Numbered from the stretch's first letter, positions 44,757-54,078 are shown. The stretch is 64,000 nt of DNA from Lentibacter sp. XHP0401 (GCF_025751535.1 NZ_JAOWLC010000001.1:124001-188000); one strand, 5' to 3'. The notes: generated from the letters alone by a model not told the origin. Translations and numbers: made by a program.

Positions 44757-46559
44757 TCAAATTGCTTGAGTTGCGCGACTTAACCACATCTGCGCGTCAT
44801 GTGAAAGTCTTGGCGCAACTTTCTCATAGCAGGCTGCGTGATAGGCGTTGAGCCATGCGCGCTCACCTGTGCTGAGCATGTCCGCTCGGATCAGGCGTAA
44901 ATCAAGCGGCACGAATGTGAGCGTGAGGAAGTCAAACATGGGCCTGTCATCTGCGCCTGAAAGCTCGGCGGCCTCTTGAACGACGATCAGGTTTTCAAGG
45001 CGAATACCGAAAGCGCCTTCACGGTAGTATCCAGGTTCGTTTGAGAGGATCATGCCAGCCTCAAGTGGCACCTCAGAGACACGTGAGAGCCGCTGCGGCC
45101 CTTCGTGAACGCAGAGATAAACCCCGACGCCATGGCCTGTGCCATGGTTGAAATCCAACCCAGCAAGCCAAAGCGGATAGCGCGCGATGGCATCAAGATC
45201 GCGGCCAGCGAGGCCCTGAGGGAAGCGGAGGCGGGAGATACCGATCATACCTTGCAGCACCCGGGTGAAAGCGGTTGTTTCTTCTTCCCCAACCTGACCC
45301 ACAGGCAAAGTGCGGGTGATATCGGTTGTCCCGTCAAGATACTGCCCCCCTGAATCGAGCACAATGATCTGGCCGTCTTTGAGCGGTGCGTCTGTTTCAC
45401 GGGTCACGCGGTAGTGCATGATTGCGCCGTGAGGGCCTGTGCCTGCGATAGTTTCAAAGCTGATGTCGAGAAGTGCACCGCTGTTACGGCGAGTTTCTTC
45501 TAGCTTGGTCACCACGTCGATTTCAGTGAGTGTCCCTGCAGGTTGGGCATCAAACCATGCGAGGAACTCGACCATAGCCGCAGCGTCGCGTAGGTGTGCC
45601 TCTTGTGTCCCCGCAATTTCGGCTTTTGTTTTGCGTGCCTTGGGCAAGATGCAAGGGTCATCCCCCCAAGCCGGGGTGGCGTGGCTTTCAGCCAATTCCA
45701 GAGACAATTTGACAGGAGCGGTCTTGGCATCAATGCGCACCGTGCCTTGCAGAGAGTGCAGCGCGGGTAGAAAGGCTGAGGGCGGGCGCAGAGTGATGTC
45801 TGGACCGAGATGTGCTCGGAGTTCATCGCTTGTCTTTTCGGGTGCGACAAAGAGCGTTAGCTGGCCCGTGGCGAAGAGAATGGCGAAACTGTGGGGGACA
45901 GGGTTACGGGGGATATCCGAACCACGAATATTGAGCAGCCAGGCAATAGAATCGGGCAGGGTTAAGACAGTGGCGGATTGGTTGGCTGCCTGCAAGGTTT
46001 TGGCTATTCGCGCGCGTTTTGAGACGTGGCTTTCGCCTGCCAGAGCCTCTGGATAAGGCGTGATGGGGCCTTGGGGCGGGGCAGGTTGATCAGGCCAGAT
46101 TTTGTCAACCAGATTGGTTGTGGGATGAAACGTGAAACCTCTGGAGGCGAGCGCCTCTTCGAGGTCTTCAATCTCGCTCGCGGTGTGAAGCCATGCGTCA
46201 TAGCCTATCACGCCGCCTTTTGGCAGAGCCTCTGCGAGCCAGTCTTTAAGCTTTACCTCGGGCCATGGAACGGGTGTGAAAACGGCCAGATCAACTTGTT
46301 CCTTTACTTGCGTGCGATAGCGACCGTCGATGAATACGCCGGCTTTTTCATTGAGAACAGCGCAGAATCCGGCAGAGCCTGTGAACCCGGTGAGCCAAGA
46401 GAGCCGTTCGTCATGCGGGGCACAATACTCGCCCTGGTGGGCATCGGCACGGGGAACGAGAAAGCCGTTTAACCCCTCTTTTTCCATGATGCTGCGCAGG
46501 GCCGACAAGCGGGGGCGGCCTTGGCTCGGATCTGCGCGATTTTCGAAACTTTGGAACAT
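44757..46559 (-). CDS. pepP: Xaa-Pro aminopeptidase (M24B family)
   Basis: Metallopeptidase of 600 residues removing N-terminal residues before proline. It has the long architecture of eukaryotic-type aminopeptidase P: two creatinase-like N-domains (about 15-310) then the pita-bread catalytic domain. Metal ligands are visible as LDSGGQYLDGTTDITR (two Asp), NHGTGHGVG (His), SNEPGYY (Glu) and FGIRLENL (Glu). It stands alone with a repeat element between it and cobT; both are on the minus strand. Confidence 0.92.
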   Translation of the reverse strand: MFQSFENRADPSQGRPRLSALRSIMEKEGLNGFLVPRADAHQGEYCAPHDERLSWLTGFTGSAGFCAVLNEKAGVFIDGRYRTQVKEQVDLAVFTPVPWPEVKLKDWLAEALPKGGVIGYDAWLHTASEIEDLEEALASRGFTFHPTTNLVDKIWPDQPAPPQGPITPYPEALAGESHVSKRARIAKTLQAANQSATVLTLPDSIAWLLNIRGSDIPRNPVPHSFAILFATGQLTLFVAPEKTSDELRAHLGPDITLRPPSAFLPALHSLQGTVRIDAKTAPVKLSLELAESHATPAWGDDPCILPKARKTKAEIAGTQEAHLRDAAAMVEFLAWFDAQPAGTLTEIDVVTKLEETRRNSGALLDISFETIAGTGPHGAIMHYRVTRETDAPLKDGQIIVLDSGGQYLDGTTDITRTLPVGQVGEEETTAFTRVLQGMIGISRLRFPQGLAGRDLDAIARYPLWLAGLDFNHGTGHGVGVYLCVHEGPQRLSRVSEVPLEAGMILSNEPGYYREGAFGIRLENLIVVQEAAELSGADDRPMFDFLTLTFVPLDLRLIRADMLSTGERAWLNAYHAACYEKVAPRLSHDAQMWLSRATQAI

Positions 46560-46626
46560 GTTATCTCCCTCAACTTATCTGTCAGGTTAAGAGAGAAAAC
46601 GCGGTGTGGAAAGAGCAATGACGATC

Positions 46627-46705
46627 AAATTCTGCTTTGCAAAGTTCGACCCGTTGGGGGCTCTGCCCCCCAAGCCCCCAGGATATTTTGGGCAAAAAGA
46701 AAGGG
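46627..46705. repeat. Palindromic intergenic repeat, copy 2
   Basis: A 79-bp element matching the copy at 18194-18270: CTGCTTTGCAAAG-like dyad, TTCGACCCGTTGGGGGC, the hairpin GGGGGCTCTGCCCCC, CCCCCAGGATATTTTGGGC and AAAAAGAAAGGG. It lies between pepP and cobT. Confidence 0.8.
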
Positions 46706-46722
46706 CAGATTTGGAGTCTTGA

Positions 46723-48600
46723 TTACATAGCCCGTTTGATACCCAAGAAGCGGGCACGGGCGCGCGGGTCGCTATCAAAGAGCGAGGCGAGTTGTTCTGT
46801 CATGGCGCCTGCGAGTTGCTCGACATCTGTGATGGTTACGGCGCGGTTGTAATAACGCGTTACGTCATGGCCGATGCCGATGGCCAGCAGTTCGACCTGG
46901 CGCTTTTTCTCGACCATGGCGATCACATCGCGCAGGTGCTTTTCGAGATAATTTGCAGGGTTAACCGACAGAGTTGAGTCATCCACGGGGGCACCATCGG
47001 AGATAACCATAAGAATTTTGCGCGCTTCGGGGCGCCGGTTCATGCGGCGGTGCGCCCATTCTAGGGCTTCGCCGTCGATGTTTTCCTTGAGCAGCCCTTC
47101 TTTCATCATCAGGCCGAGGTTTGGCCGTGTGCGGCGCCACGGGCTGTCGGCACTTTTGTAAATGATGTGGCGCAGATCATTGAGACGGCCGGGCTGTTGC
47201 GGGCGTCCGTCGGCAAGCCATTTTTCGCGGGCAAGTCCACCTTTCCAGGCACGTGTGGTGAAGCCTAGAATTTCGACCTTCACTGAACAACGTTCGAGCG
47301 TGCGGGCCAGAACATCGGCGCAGATGGCTGCGATCGAGATCGGGCGGCCGCGCATGGAGCCGGAATTATCGATGAGCAATGTCACAACAGTATCGCGGAA
47401 TTCTGTGTCTTGCTCGACCTTGAAGCTGAGTGGAGTTGTCGGGTTGGCCACAACGCGGGCGAGGCGGCCTGCGTCGAGGATACCTTCTTCCTGATCGAAC
47501 GACCACGAGCGGTTCTGTTGCGCTTGCAGACGGCGCTGGAGCTTATTAGCAAGGCGGCTCACCGCGCCTTTAAGTGGCTCAAGCTGCTGGTCGAGATAGG
47601 CGCGCAGGCGCTCGAGCTCGGCGGGTTCGGCCAGTTCTTCGGCGAGAATTTCTTCGTCGTGGGTATCATCGTAAATGAGGTAATCCGGGTCTGCATCGGA
47701 GACAGGCTGTGGGGGCGGCGGCTCAAGCGGTGCCTCTCCATCAGGCATTTCTGCCTCGTCGCCAAGCTCTTCATCGGCCATGTCGTCCATGGATACCTGC
47801 GCTTCAGCGGCGTCTTGGGTCTCTTCCTGCGATTGTTCGGCACTGGCTTCGGACTGGTCATCATCAGACTCGTCCTGCCCTGTGCTGTCGGGCTGGTCTT
47901 CGTCTTGTTCGGCCTCGTCCTGGCTATCGTCACTTTCCTCGTCGGGCGCGTCAGGGTCATCGCCGAGTTGGTCGGCGTAGCCAAGATCGGAGATCACACG
48001 GCGGGCGAAGCGGGCGAAGTCTTGCTGGCTTTCAAGCCGCTCGGATACATCCTCGAGCGCTTCGCCGGCTTGTTCTTCCATGAAACCTTGCCAAAGCTCC
48101 ATCACATTGCGCGCCCCTGCGGGCAAGTCACGGCCCGTCGCGAGGTGACGCACGAGGTAGCCTGCGGCTGTGGCCAGAGATGCATCGGCGCGGTCGGTGA
48201 TTTCGGCGTAGCCTGCGCGGCGCGCGTCTTCGGCTATTTTGGCATCAATGTTACCAGCCGTTCCGGGCATGTCGCGCGCGCCCATGGCTTCGCAGCGAGC
48301 AGTTTCCATGGCTTCGTAAATGTCGCGTGCCAAGTCTCCTGCAGGCGCATAACGGGCGTGGGTGGCTGTGTCGTGATACTTATGTTTGAGTGCCAGAGCG
48401 TCGGCTGTGCCGCGGGCCAGCAATACTTCCTCGCGGCTCATGCGCCGTGAAACCTGCGGCAAGCGCATGTTATCGCCCGACATGCCTGAGGGATCGACCG
48501 AATAGCTGACCGTCAGTTCGGAATCGTTTGCCATGACCTTGGTGGCCTCGGCAAGTGCCTTTTTGAACGGATCGGCGGGGTTATCGGCGGGCTTTGACAT
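46723..48600 (-). CDS. cobT: Cobaltochelatase subunit CobT
   Basis: A 625-residue subunit of the ATP-dependent aerobic cobaltochelatase (CobNST) that inserts cobalt into hydrogenobyrinic acid diamide. The N-terminal domain is followed by a very acidic Asp/Glu/Gln/Ser-rich stretch (about 215-320) and a C-terminal von Willebrand A domain with the MIDAS motif DNSGSMRG. It binds CobS to form the AAA+ chaperone part. It lies 9 bp after cobS. CobN is not in this window. Confidence 0.95.
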   Translation of the reverse strand: MSKPADNPADPFKKALAEATKVMANDSELTVSYSVDPSGMSGDNMRLPQVSRRMSREEVLLARGTADALALKHKYHDTATHARYAPAGDLARDIYEAMETARCEAMGARDMPGTAGNIDAKIAEDARRAGYAEITDRADASLATAAGYLVRHLATGRDLPAGARNVMELWQGFMEEQAGEALEDVSERLESQQDFARFARRVISDLGYADQLGDDPDAPDEESDDSQDEAEQDEDQPDSTGQDESDDDQSEASAEQSQEETQDAAEAQVSMDDMADEELGDEAEMPDGEAPLEPPPPQPVSDADPDYLIYDDTHDEEILAEELAEPAELERLRAYLDQQLEPLKGAVSRLANKLQRRLQAQQNRSWSFDQEEGILDAGRLARVVANPTTPLSFKVEQDTEFRDTVVTLLIDNSGSMRGRPISIAAICADVLARTLERCSVKVEILGFTTRAWKGGLAREKWLADGRPQQPGRLNDLRHIIYKSADSPWRRTRPNLGLMMKEGLLKENIDGEALEWAHRRMNRRPEARKILMVISDGAPVDDSTLSVNPANYLEKHLRDVIAMVEKKRQVELLAIGIGHDVTRYYNRAVTITDVEQLAGAMTEQLASLFDSDPRARARFLGIKRAM

Positions 48601-48609
48601 CTCGCACGA

Positions 48610-49596
48610 TTATCCCAAGCTCAAGCTTGCGGCGCTTTCGGGCAGTTCTTCGTCAAAAAGGCGCTGGTAGAACTCGGCCACGGTCTGGCGTTCGAGTTCG
48701 TCGCATTTGTTCAGGAACGTCAGACGGAAAGCGTAGCCGATGTCGCGGAAGATTTCGGCGTTTTGGGCCCATGCGATGACCGTGCGAGGGGACATGACGG
48801 TGGAAAGATCGCCGTTCATGAAGGCGGTGCGCGTGAGATCGGCGACCTGAACCATGTGTTTGACAGTCTTGCGGCCCTTGTCGGTGTTGTAATGCGGGTT
48901 TTTGGCCAGAACGATGGATGTTTCGGCATCTATCGACAGGTAGTTGAGTGTCGCGACAAGCGACCAGCGGTCCATCTGGCCCTGGTTGATCTGTTGTGTA
49001 CCGTGGTAGAGGCCCGTTGTGTCGCCGAGGCCGACAGTGTTTGCTGTTGCGAAGAGGCGGAAGTAGGGGTTGGGTGTGATCACTTCGTTTTGGTCAAGAA
49101 GCGTCAGCTTGCCGTCAACTTCCAGCACGCGCTGGATGACAAACATTACATCGGCGCGACCTGCGTCGTATTCATCAAACACAATCGCGGTCGGGTTGCG
49201 CAGGGCCCAAGGCAGGATGCCTTCGTGGAACTCTGTCACCTGTTTGCCGTCTTTCAGTTTGATTGCATCTTTGCCGATCAGGTCGATCCGGCTGATGTGA
49301 CTGTCGAGGTTTACGCGCACGCAAGGCCAGTTGAGACGGCTTGCGACCTGTTCAATGTGAGTCGATTTACCTGTGCCGTGATAGCCTTGGATCATGACGC
49401 GTCGGTTATGCGAAAAACCAGCAAGGATTGCCATCGTCGTGTCGGGATCAAACTTATAGGTGTTGTCATTTTCTGGCACGCGCTCGGTGCGCTCGGCAAA
49501 GGCCGGCACTGTCATATCCGTGTCGATGCCAAACACGTCACGGACAGAGACCTTCTCGGTGGGTTTCGCATTGATGTCGATCATACCGTCGGCCAT
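48610..49596 (-). CDS. cobS: Cobaltochelatase subunit CobS
   Basis: AAA+ ATPase of 328 residues (MoxR-like) energising cobalt insertion with CobT and CobN. Walker A is GYHGTGKST (71-79), Walker B resembles [10 protein letters not shown], and the sensor region is LFATANTVG. The start at 49596 gives the family-typical N-terminus ([20 protein letters not shown]). It is first in cobS-cobT and divergent from the ECF sigma gene over 132 bp. Confidence 0.95.
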   Translation of the reverse strand: MADGMIDINAKPTEKVSVRDVFGIDTDMTVPAFAERTERVPENDNTYKFDPDTTMAILAGFSHNRRVMIQGYHGTGKSTHIEQVASRLNWPCVRVNLDSHISRIDLIGKDAIKLKDGKQVTEFHEGILPWALRNPTAIVFDEYDAGRADVMFVIQRVLEVDGKLTLLDQNEVITPNPYFRLFATANTVGLGDTTGLYHGTQQINQGQMDRWSLVATLNYLSIDAETSIVLAKNPHYNTDKGRKTVKHMVQVADLTRTAFMNGDLSTVMSPRTVIAWAQNAEIFRDIGYAFRLTFLNKCDELERQTVAEFYQRLFDEELPESAASLSLG

Positions 49597-49728
49597 TGCC
49601 AGATTCCTTCATATCTCGAAAAATGTTGTAGGTGTGGTGCATCAATTTGCGGGCGAGGGCAAGTCAAAGCCAGAAGATTGCTGTTCTGGCTTGGCGAATC
49701 CGTTAGGCTGGCCATAAGGCGGCATAAG

Positions 49729-50277
49729 ATGACAACACGAGACGCGTTAGAAAACTGGATTGCACAGCTGCCTTTGGGCAGTCGGGATGCCTTTGACGCG
49801 TTATATTCTGCAACCTCGGCGAAACTTTTCGGAGTAATCCTGCGTGTCTTGAATGACCGTGGCGAGGCCGAAGATGTTTTGCAGGAGGTGTTTGTGAAGA
49901 TCTGGCACAATGCGGGGCGCTATCAGGCGGGAGGCTATAGCCCGATGACCTGGCTGATCACGATTGCCCGCAATGCGGCGATTGACCGGTTGCGGAAGCG
50001 TCAGCGCAGGGAGGCAGACATGACAGGGGCTATTGAGGACACGCTCGTTGACCCGCGGCTGGGCCCCGAAGCTTTGGCCGTTAACGCATCAGGGCGCGAG
50101 CAGCTCGTTGCTTGCATGGGCGAGCTTGAGGCAAAGCGTGGTGAAGCGGTGCGCCGCGCGTATTTGCAAGGCGAGACATATGCCGAGTTGGCCGCGCATT
50201 TTGACGTGCCGCTCAACACGATGAGAACGTGGCTGCGCCGCAGCCTGATAAGCCTGAGGGAGTGTCTGACCAGATGA
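49729..50277 (+). CDS. ECF sigma factor (SigK-like)
   Basis: Extracytoplasmic-function sigma factor of 182 residues. Region 2 covers about 20-90 (YSATSAKLFGVILRVLNDRG, then AEDVLQEVFVKIWHN) and region 4 about 120-180 (GETYAELAAHFDVPLNTMRT). The ATG at 49729 is the natural start; the longer upstream frame lies antisense to cobS. Its stop overlaps the anti-sigma start by 4 bp (ATGA). The RskA-type partner and FAS1 gene downstream resemble the mycobacterial SigK locus. No consensus autoregulatory promoter was confidently found. Confidence 0.92.
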   Translation: MTTRDALENWIAQLPLGSRDAFDALYSATSAKLFGVILRVLNDRGEAEDVLQEVFVKIWHNAGRYQAGGYSPMTWLITIARNAAIDRLRKRQRREADMTGAIEDTLVDPRLGPEALAVNASGREQLVACMGELEAKRGEAVRRAYLQGETYAELAAHFDVPLNTMRTWLRRSLISLRECLTR

Positions 50278-50945
50278 GTGACACACCAGATCATGATGAC
50301 GAGCGCGTCCTTGCGGGGGAGTATGCTCTTGGCTTGATGGAGCCTGAAGAGGCCCAAGCTTTCGCAGTGCGCCTCAAACAAGAGCCTGCTTTGGCGGCGC
50401 TTGTGGCGGGTTGGCACGAAAACCTGGCAGGGCTGACTGACGAGATTGACCCGGTAGCGCCGCCTGCGGCTGTCAAACAGGCGCTAGATGCGCGGCTCTT
50501 CGGGGGGCGGACAAGTGCGCCAAAGCTTGGCTGGATGCGTCGCGTTTTGGGCGGACTGGCCCTTGTAGCGGCTCTTTTCGTCGGAGTGTTGTTTTTTAGC
50601 CCTGACGACAGCGCTGACATGCTGGCCGAGATTGCGGCGGACGATGCGTCGTTTGTTTTGGTGGCGAGTTACTTTGAAGAAGAAGGCTATTTGCAGCTTG
50701 AGCGCAGAACCGGAGAGGCCCGCGAAGGCCGTTCGCTGGAACTCTGGCTGATCGAGGGAGATAATCCGCCTGTTTCTCTGGGGGTAATGGCGCAGACAAG
50801 CCGCAGTATTCTGACCGTGCCTGAAGAATTCCGTGCGAAGTTGGCCGGAGCCGTTCTTGCCGTTTCGGACGAACCAAGCGGCGGCTCGCCGACGGGTGCG
50901 CCAACAGGAGATGTTCTGGCAACTGGACTAGTTTCAGGTGTCTGA
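50274..50945 (+). CDS. RskA-like membrane anti-sigma factor
   Basis: A 223-residue bitopic protein. The cytoplasmic N-domain (1-80; ERVLAGEYALGLMEPEEAQA, an anti-sigma fold opening) would hold the sigma factor. One transmembrane helix spans about 90-108. The periplasmic part (about 120-223) matches anti-sigma-K factor RskA, with RSLELWLIEGDNPPVSLGV and a closing GSPTGAPTGDVLATG. No zinc-binding HxxxCxxC motif is present. It overlaps the sigma gene by 4 bp, so the two are translationally coupled. Confidence 0.9.
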   Translation: MSDTPDHDDERVLAGEYALGLMEPEEAQAFAVRLKQEPALAALVAGWHENLAGLTDEIDPVAPPAAVKQALDARLFGGRTSAPKLGWMRRVLGGLALVAALFVGVLFFSPDDSADMLAEIAADDASFVLVASYFEEEGYLQLERRTGEAREGRSLELWLIEGDNPPVSLGVMAQTSRSILTVPEEFRAKLAGAVLAVSDEPSGGSPTGAPTGDVLATGLVSGV

Positions 50946-51078
50946 TATTTTACTTATTCTTGTCAGTGGCTTAGAAGAAAACTTCAACTTTTTTCGGAGT
51001 ATTTGAAACTCTTGCGAAGCGCGCTGCGTGTCTTTCGTAGCTTTGGCACTCAGGCCAGAGAGAAAACGGAGATATGAT

Positions 51079-51624
51079 ATGCTTAAGACAGTTATGACGA
51101 GCGCCCTTGCTTTGGGTATTGCAACATCGGCTATGGCCGAGAACCCTATGGTTGGCGGGGCAGAGATGCTTGAGACACGCAACATTGTCGAAAATGCTGT
51201 AAACTCGGAAGATCATACAACCCTTGTTGCAGCTGTTAAAGCAGCAGGCCTTGTCGAAACTTTGCAAGGCGAGGGGCCATTCACCGTATTTGCGCCAACC
51301 AACGCAGCCTTCGCTGCGCTTAAAGCCGGCACAGTTGAAGACCTGCTCAAGCCCGAAAACAAAGACATGCTGACAAAGGTTCTGACCTGTCACGTTGTGG
51401 GCGCCGATGCTATGGCCAGCGCAATCAAAGGAATGATTGATGATGATGGCGGATCCCATGTTGTGCCGACGGTCGGCGGGTGCAAGCTGAACGCGACTTA
51501 TTCGGGTGATAAAATCATGCTCGAAGACGAGCGCGGCCGTACAATTAACGTGACGATTGCGGATGTTGCGCAATCCAACGGTGTCATTCATGTGGTGGAC
51601 ACGGTGATCTTGCCTGCAATGTAA
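51079..51624 (+). CDS. Secreted fasciclin (FAS1) domain protein, copy C
   Basis: A 181-residue exported protein: signal peptide MLKTVMTSALALGIATSAMA (cleavage after about residue 20) and one FAS1 domain with GPFTVFAPTNAAFAALKAG and SNGVIHVVDTVILP. It is more divergent than copies A and B at 8.6-9.8 kb; its cysteines (TCHVV, GGCKL) are placed differently. GGAGA precedes the ATG at 51079, preferred over an upstream in-frame ATG because it starts the signal peptide. It lies 133 bp after the RskA-like gene and is a likely target of that sigma factor. Confidence 0.92.
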   Translation: MLKTVMTSALALGIATSAMAENPMVGGAEMLETRNIVENAVNSEDHTTLVAAVKAAGLVETLQGEGPFTVFAPTNAAFAALKAGTVEDLLKPENKDMLTKVLTCHVVGADAMASAIKGMIDDDGGSHVVPTVGGCKLNATYSGDKIMLEDERGRTINVTIADVAQSNGVIHVVDTVILPAM

Positions 51625-51642
51625 CGGCCCGATCACGTGAAG

Positions 51643-51674
51643 TTGCGGGCCGTCGCCTGTCAGGCGGCCCGCAA
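51643..51674 (+). terminator. Hairpin after fasciclin copy C
   Basis: TTGCGGGCC-GT-CGCCT-GTC-AGGCG-GCCCGCAA folds into a long nearly perfect stem. The tail ATTAAGG has few U residues, so it may be a weak terminator or a processing/stability element between the fasciclin and msrB genes. Confidence 0.55.
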
Positions 51675-51714
51675 TTAAGGTATGTTAAACCCAAGCAAAC
51701 GAAAGGAATGACTG

Positions 51715-52182
51715 ATGAAAAGACGGATGTTCATGGCAGTAGCTCTGGGTGCGGGAGCGAGCCTTCCGTTTGTGAGGGGCGCTTGGGCAAAGAGTTTTGA
51801 AGTGAGCCGGAGCGATGCTGAATGGCGCGCAATGCTGACGCCTGCACAATACAAAGTCATGCGAGAAGAAGGAACAGAGCGTGCAGGCTCTTCTCCGCTC
51901 GATAAAGTTTATGACGCGGGCACATATCACTGCCGCGGCTGCGATCTGGCTGTTTATTCTTCGGAACATAAATTCGATAGCGGCACAGGCTGGCCTAGTT
52001 TTTATCAAGCGCTCCCCGGTGCGATTGAAACAAAGACTGATTATAAAATGATTTACCCGCGAACGGAGTGTCACTGCCGGCGCTGCGGGAGCCACTTTGG
52101 CCACATCTTCAATGACGGGCCGAAGCCGACAGGCAAGCGGCATTGTCTCAATGGGGTGAGCCTTGTGTTCAAGGCAGCCTAA
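51715..52182 (+). CDS. msrB: Exported peptide-methionine (R)-S-oxide reductase
   Basis: MsrB of 155 residues repairing methionine-R-sulfoxide. The N-terminus MKRRMFMAVALGAGASLPF is a signal sequence with a Tat-like double Arg. The mature domain has zinc cysteines Cys73/Cys76 (CRGC) and Cys121/Cys124 (CRRC), SGTGWPSF, SHFGHIF and the catalytic Cys144 in RHCLNGVSL; Cys119 could be the resolving residue. Export implies repair of envelope proteins. It follows the sigma/anti-sigma/FAS1 genes and may belong to the same response. Confidence 0.93.
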   Translation: MKRRMFMAVALGAGASLPFVRGAWAKSFEVSRSDAEWRAMLTPAQYKVMREEGTERAGSSPLDKVYDAGTYHCRGCDLAVYSSEHKFDSGTGWPSFYQALPGAIETKTDYKMIYPRTECHCRRCGSHFGHIFNDGPKPTGKRHCLNGVSLVFKAA

Positions 52183-52212
52183 AGCGCAGCCAAGTTACAT
52201 AAAATCTGCACG

Positions 52213-52242
52213 AACGCCCTGCAAAACCTGCGGGGCGTTTTA
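52213..52242 (+). terminator. Hairpin after msrB
   Basis: AACGCCC and GGGCGTT pair across a 13-base loop and run into TTAGGTTT. This is probably a modest intrinsic terminator for msrB. Confidence 0.5.
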
Positions 52243-52277
52243 GGTTTATGGAGGAGGATAAACCAAGGAGAATGAAA

Positions 52278-52709
52278 ATGAGCAGTGTGATGAAACTGAA
52301 GGAACAGAACTGGAAACTTCGGGGGGCAATGGCGGCTGGTGTGGGCGGCGGCGGTGGCCTTGTTGCCATCGGGAGTGTACTTGGCTTTGGCCACATGATC
52401 ACCCGACATGTTGATGCGCCTGTATTTGTCGCCGTGGCCCTGTTGAGCGCAGGATTGGCAGGATTTCTGCTTGGCCCGCTTATGGGCAGGAGTGGCTGGC
52501 GCGGGGCCCTTTTGTCATTTGTCGCATTTTTCGGCGCTACCATTATGGGCGCTTACGTTGCCGGTGCGCTGGCCTTGCCGTTTAGAGATATTGGCCTCGT
52601 GACAGTCTGGCTGTTGTTTAACTTTTTCACGCCCTTTTTTATCTTGTGGTTGCTGATTTGTGCTGGGCTGCATTGGTCAGGGCACAGCTTGCGCCGCCGC
52701 TTCACTTGA
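52278..52709 (+). CDS. Small polytopic membrane protein of unknown function
   Basis: A 143-residue protein with four hydrophobic segments (about 16-40, 48-70, 75-98, 105-128) and a basic C-terminus (HSLRRRFT). AAGGAG lies 7 bases before the ATG at 52278, so this start is preferred over in-frame ATGs at 52248 and 52272. No family was recognised. It lies downstream of msrB beyond a hairpin and overlaps the convergent J-domain gene by 8 bp. Confidence 0.7.
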   Translation: MSSVMKLKEQNWKLRGAMAAGVGGGGGLVAIGSVLGFGHMITRHVDAPVFVAVALLSAGLAGFLLGPLMGRSGWRGALLSFVAFFGATIMGAYVAGALALPFRDIGLVTVWLLFNFFTPFFILWLLICAGLHWSGHSLRRRFT

Positions 52710-53325
52710 AGCTGCGGCTTGCTTTGATCTGATCCCAAGCCCAGACAACCTCTTGCAACTGTTCTTCTTGCGAGCGGTCCCCGCCGTTCATATCGGGGTG
52801 AAGGACCTTGATGAGCTTTTTGTAAGATTTGCGAATCTCGGTTTTGGACCAGTGATCCTTCGCTTCGAGAATTTCGACTGCACGGCGCTCGGTGGGGGGG
52901 AGGCGGCGTCCGCCACCGCCGCCTTTTCCGGGGTTCTTTGTCGCGTTTGCGCCCAAGACCTGATGAGGATCCTCGATGCCCAGACGTGCCCAAGCGCGGG
53001 CTTCGGGGTCGCCGATCGGCTTTGTCTCGCGTTCCCAAACTTTGTCTTTAGATTGCTGTGCGTTCATTTCGGCTTCTGTTGTGCCGTCAAAGAAGTTCCA
53101 TTTGAGATTATATTCGCGGATGTGTTCTTTACAGAACCAAAGAAATTCGTCGAGCACATCGGGTGCGCGGGGGGCACGGTATTTGCCTGCTTCTTCACAC
53201 CCCGGGTGCTCGCATACACGTGTCGAGGTTTCCGAGGCGCCGGACATACCACGGCGGCCACGCGGGTTTTTCTTTTTGGCGGATGACACTGACATGTCAA
53301 AACCGAAAGGATCGTGCTTGGGCAT
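52702..53325 (-). CDS. J-domain (DnaJ-like) protein
   Basis: A 207-residue protein with a C-terminal J domain (about 147-205) including KSYKKLIKVLHPDMNGGD, whose HPD (176-178) would stimulate DnaK ATPase. There is no G/F region or DnaJ zinc finger, so it is a type III J protein. The N-terminal half has a basic stretch and a compact Cys/His group (CEHPGC at 38-43, FCKEH near 65) that could bind metal. The start at 53325 gives MPKHDPFGFD. It is divergent from bolA. Confidence 0.88.
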   Translation of the reverse strand: MPKHDPFGFDMSVSSAKKKNPRGRRGMSGASETSTRVCEHPGCEEAGKYRAPRAPDVLDEFLWFCKEHIREYNLKWNFFDGTTEAEMNAQQSKDKVWERETKPIGDPEARAWARLGIEDPHQVLGANATKNPGKGGGGGRRLPPTERRAVEILEAKDHWSKTEIRKSYKKLIKVLHPDMNGGDRSQEEQLQEVVWAWDQIKASRSFK

Positions 53326-53400
53326 AGGAACTCTCTTTTCGTGACTGGCGTGGCAGTCTACCGTATTTGCAATCAGGGGAAAGAGGAAAGAGTGCAAAAA

Positions 53401-53652
53401 ATGAAGATGGAAGCAAAAATCCGCGAAGCTTTAGAAAGTGTTTTTCAGCCGGAAATACTGGAGGTGATCAACGAGTCTTCTCAGCACGCAGGGCATGCTG
53501 GCGATGATGGAACGGGAGAGAGCCATTTTCGGGTACGTTTGAAGACAGCCGAGTTTGCCAGCATGAGCCGCGTGGCGCGACACCGGGCAGTCCATACGGC
53601 GCTTGGGCCGATTACCGAAGAGATTCACGCTTTGGCGCTGGAGCTTTCATGA
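53401..53652 (+). CDS. bolA: BolA family protein
   Basis: An 83-residue BolA-like protein. The KH-like fold signature SRVARHRAVHTALG and an upstream ESHFRVRLKTAEF are clear. BolA proteins pair with monothiol glutaredoxins in iron-sulfur and iron homeostasis or influence morphology. Starts at 53401 or 53407 are both plausible. It overlaps the convergent 124-residue gene by 28 bp. Confidence 0.9.
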   Translation: MKMEAKIREALESVFQPEILEVINESSQHAGHAGDDGTGESHFRVRLKTAEFASMSRVARHRAVHTALGPITEEIHALALELS

Positions 53653-53999
53653 TCGTCTTGTTCCAAAGGCTCAGCCTCTGCTGCATCTTCGTCTAGAGGG
53701 GCTTCGTAACGCACAGGCGCTGGCTCAGGTGCCTGTTCGTATGCAGCTGCCTCATCCGCGGTGTCATTCGCCAGAAGCGGGCGGCGGAAGACCAGGACGG
53801 AGCGGTAGACTACATTAGTTGAGCGAAAGCCCGAGCGTTCTTCACTGGGGAGCGTTTCGGCACGGCAGAACTCCCAGCCCTCATAGGCCTCTGTGTTCAT
53901 AAGCTCTTCAAGCGCATAGGAAAAGCGACTCTCCAGGGTTTTAAGCCCCTTGGCTTTTGTCCCTTTGCGGGGGGCTGGGATAACCTTATATTCAAACAC
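53625..53999 (-). CDS. Small protein with DUF4177-like N-terminus
   Basis: A 124-residue protein. The first 75 residues (FEYKVIPAPRKGTKAKG, EAYEGWEFCRAETLP, then VYRSVLVFRRP) resemble the beta-rich DUF4177 pattern of an N-terminal YKV strand and a GWE loop. The C-terminal 45 residues are Ala/Glu/Asp-rich and probably disordered. The function is unknown. It converges on and overlaps bolA at the 3' end. Confidence 0.65.
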   Translation of the reverse strand: MFEYKVIPAPRKGTKAKGLKTLESRFSYALEELMNTEAYEGWEFCRAETLPSEERSGFRSTNVVYRSVLVFRRPLLANDTADEAAAYEQAPEPAPVRYEAPLDEDAAEAEPLEQDDHESSSAKA

Positions 54000-54078
54000 T
54001 GCTCTGCCCTCTTTACTGTTTTTTGCCTGAGCGAACCTAACAGGCGCCCGCGACGGTTTCTATGTTTTGTCTGCTGGC

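Noticed and set aside
47410-48450. A 346-codon plus-strand open frame opposite cobT
   Set aside because: Antisense to cobT; the apparent hydrophobic stretches come from the complement of the acidic low-complexity region.
48763-49728. Upstream in-frame extension of the ECF sigma gene
   Set aside because: The extension runs antisense to cobS; the ATG at 49729 gives a standard-length sigma factor.
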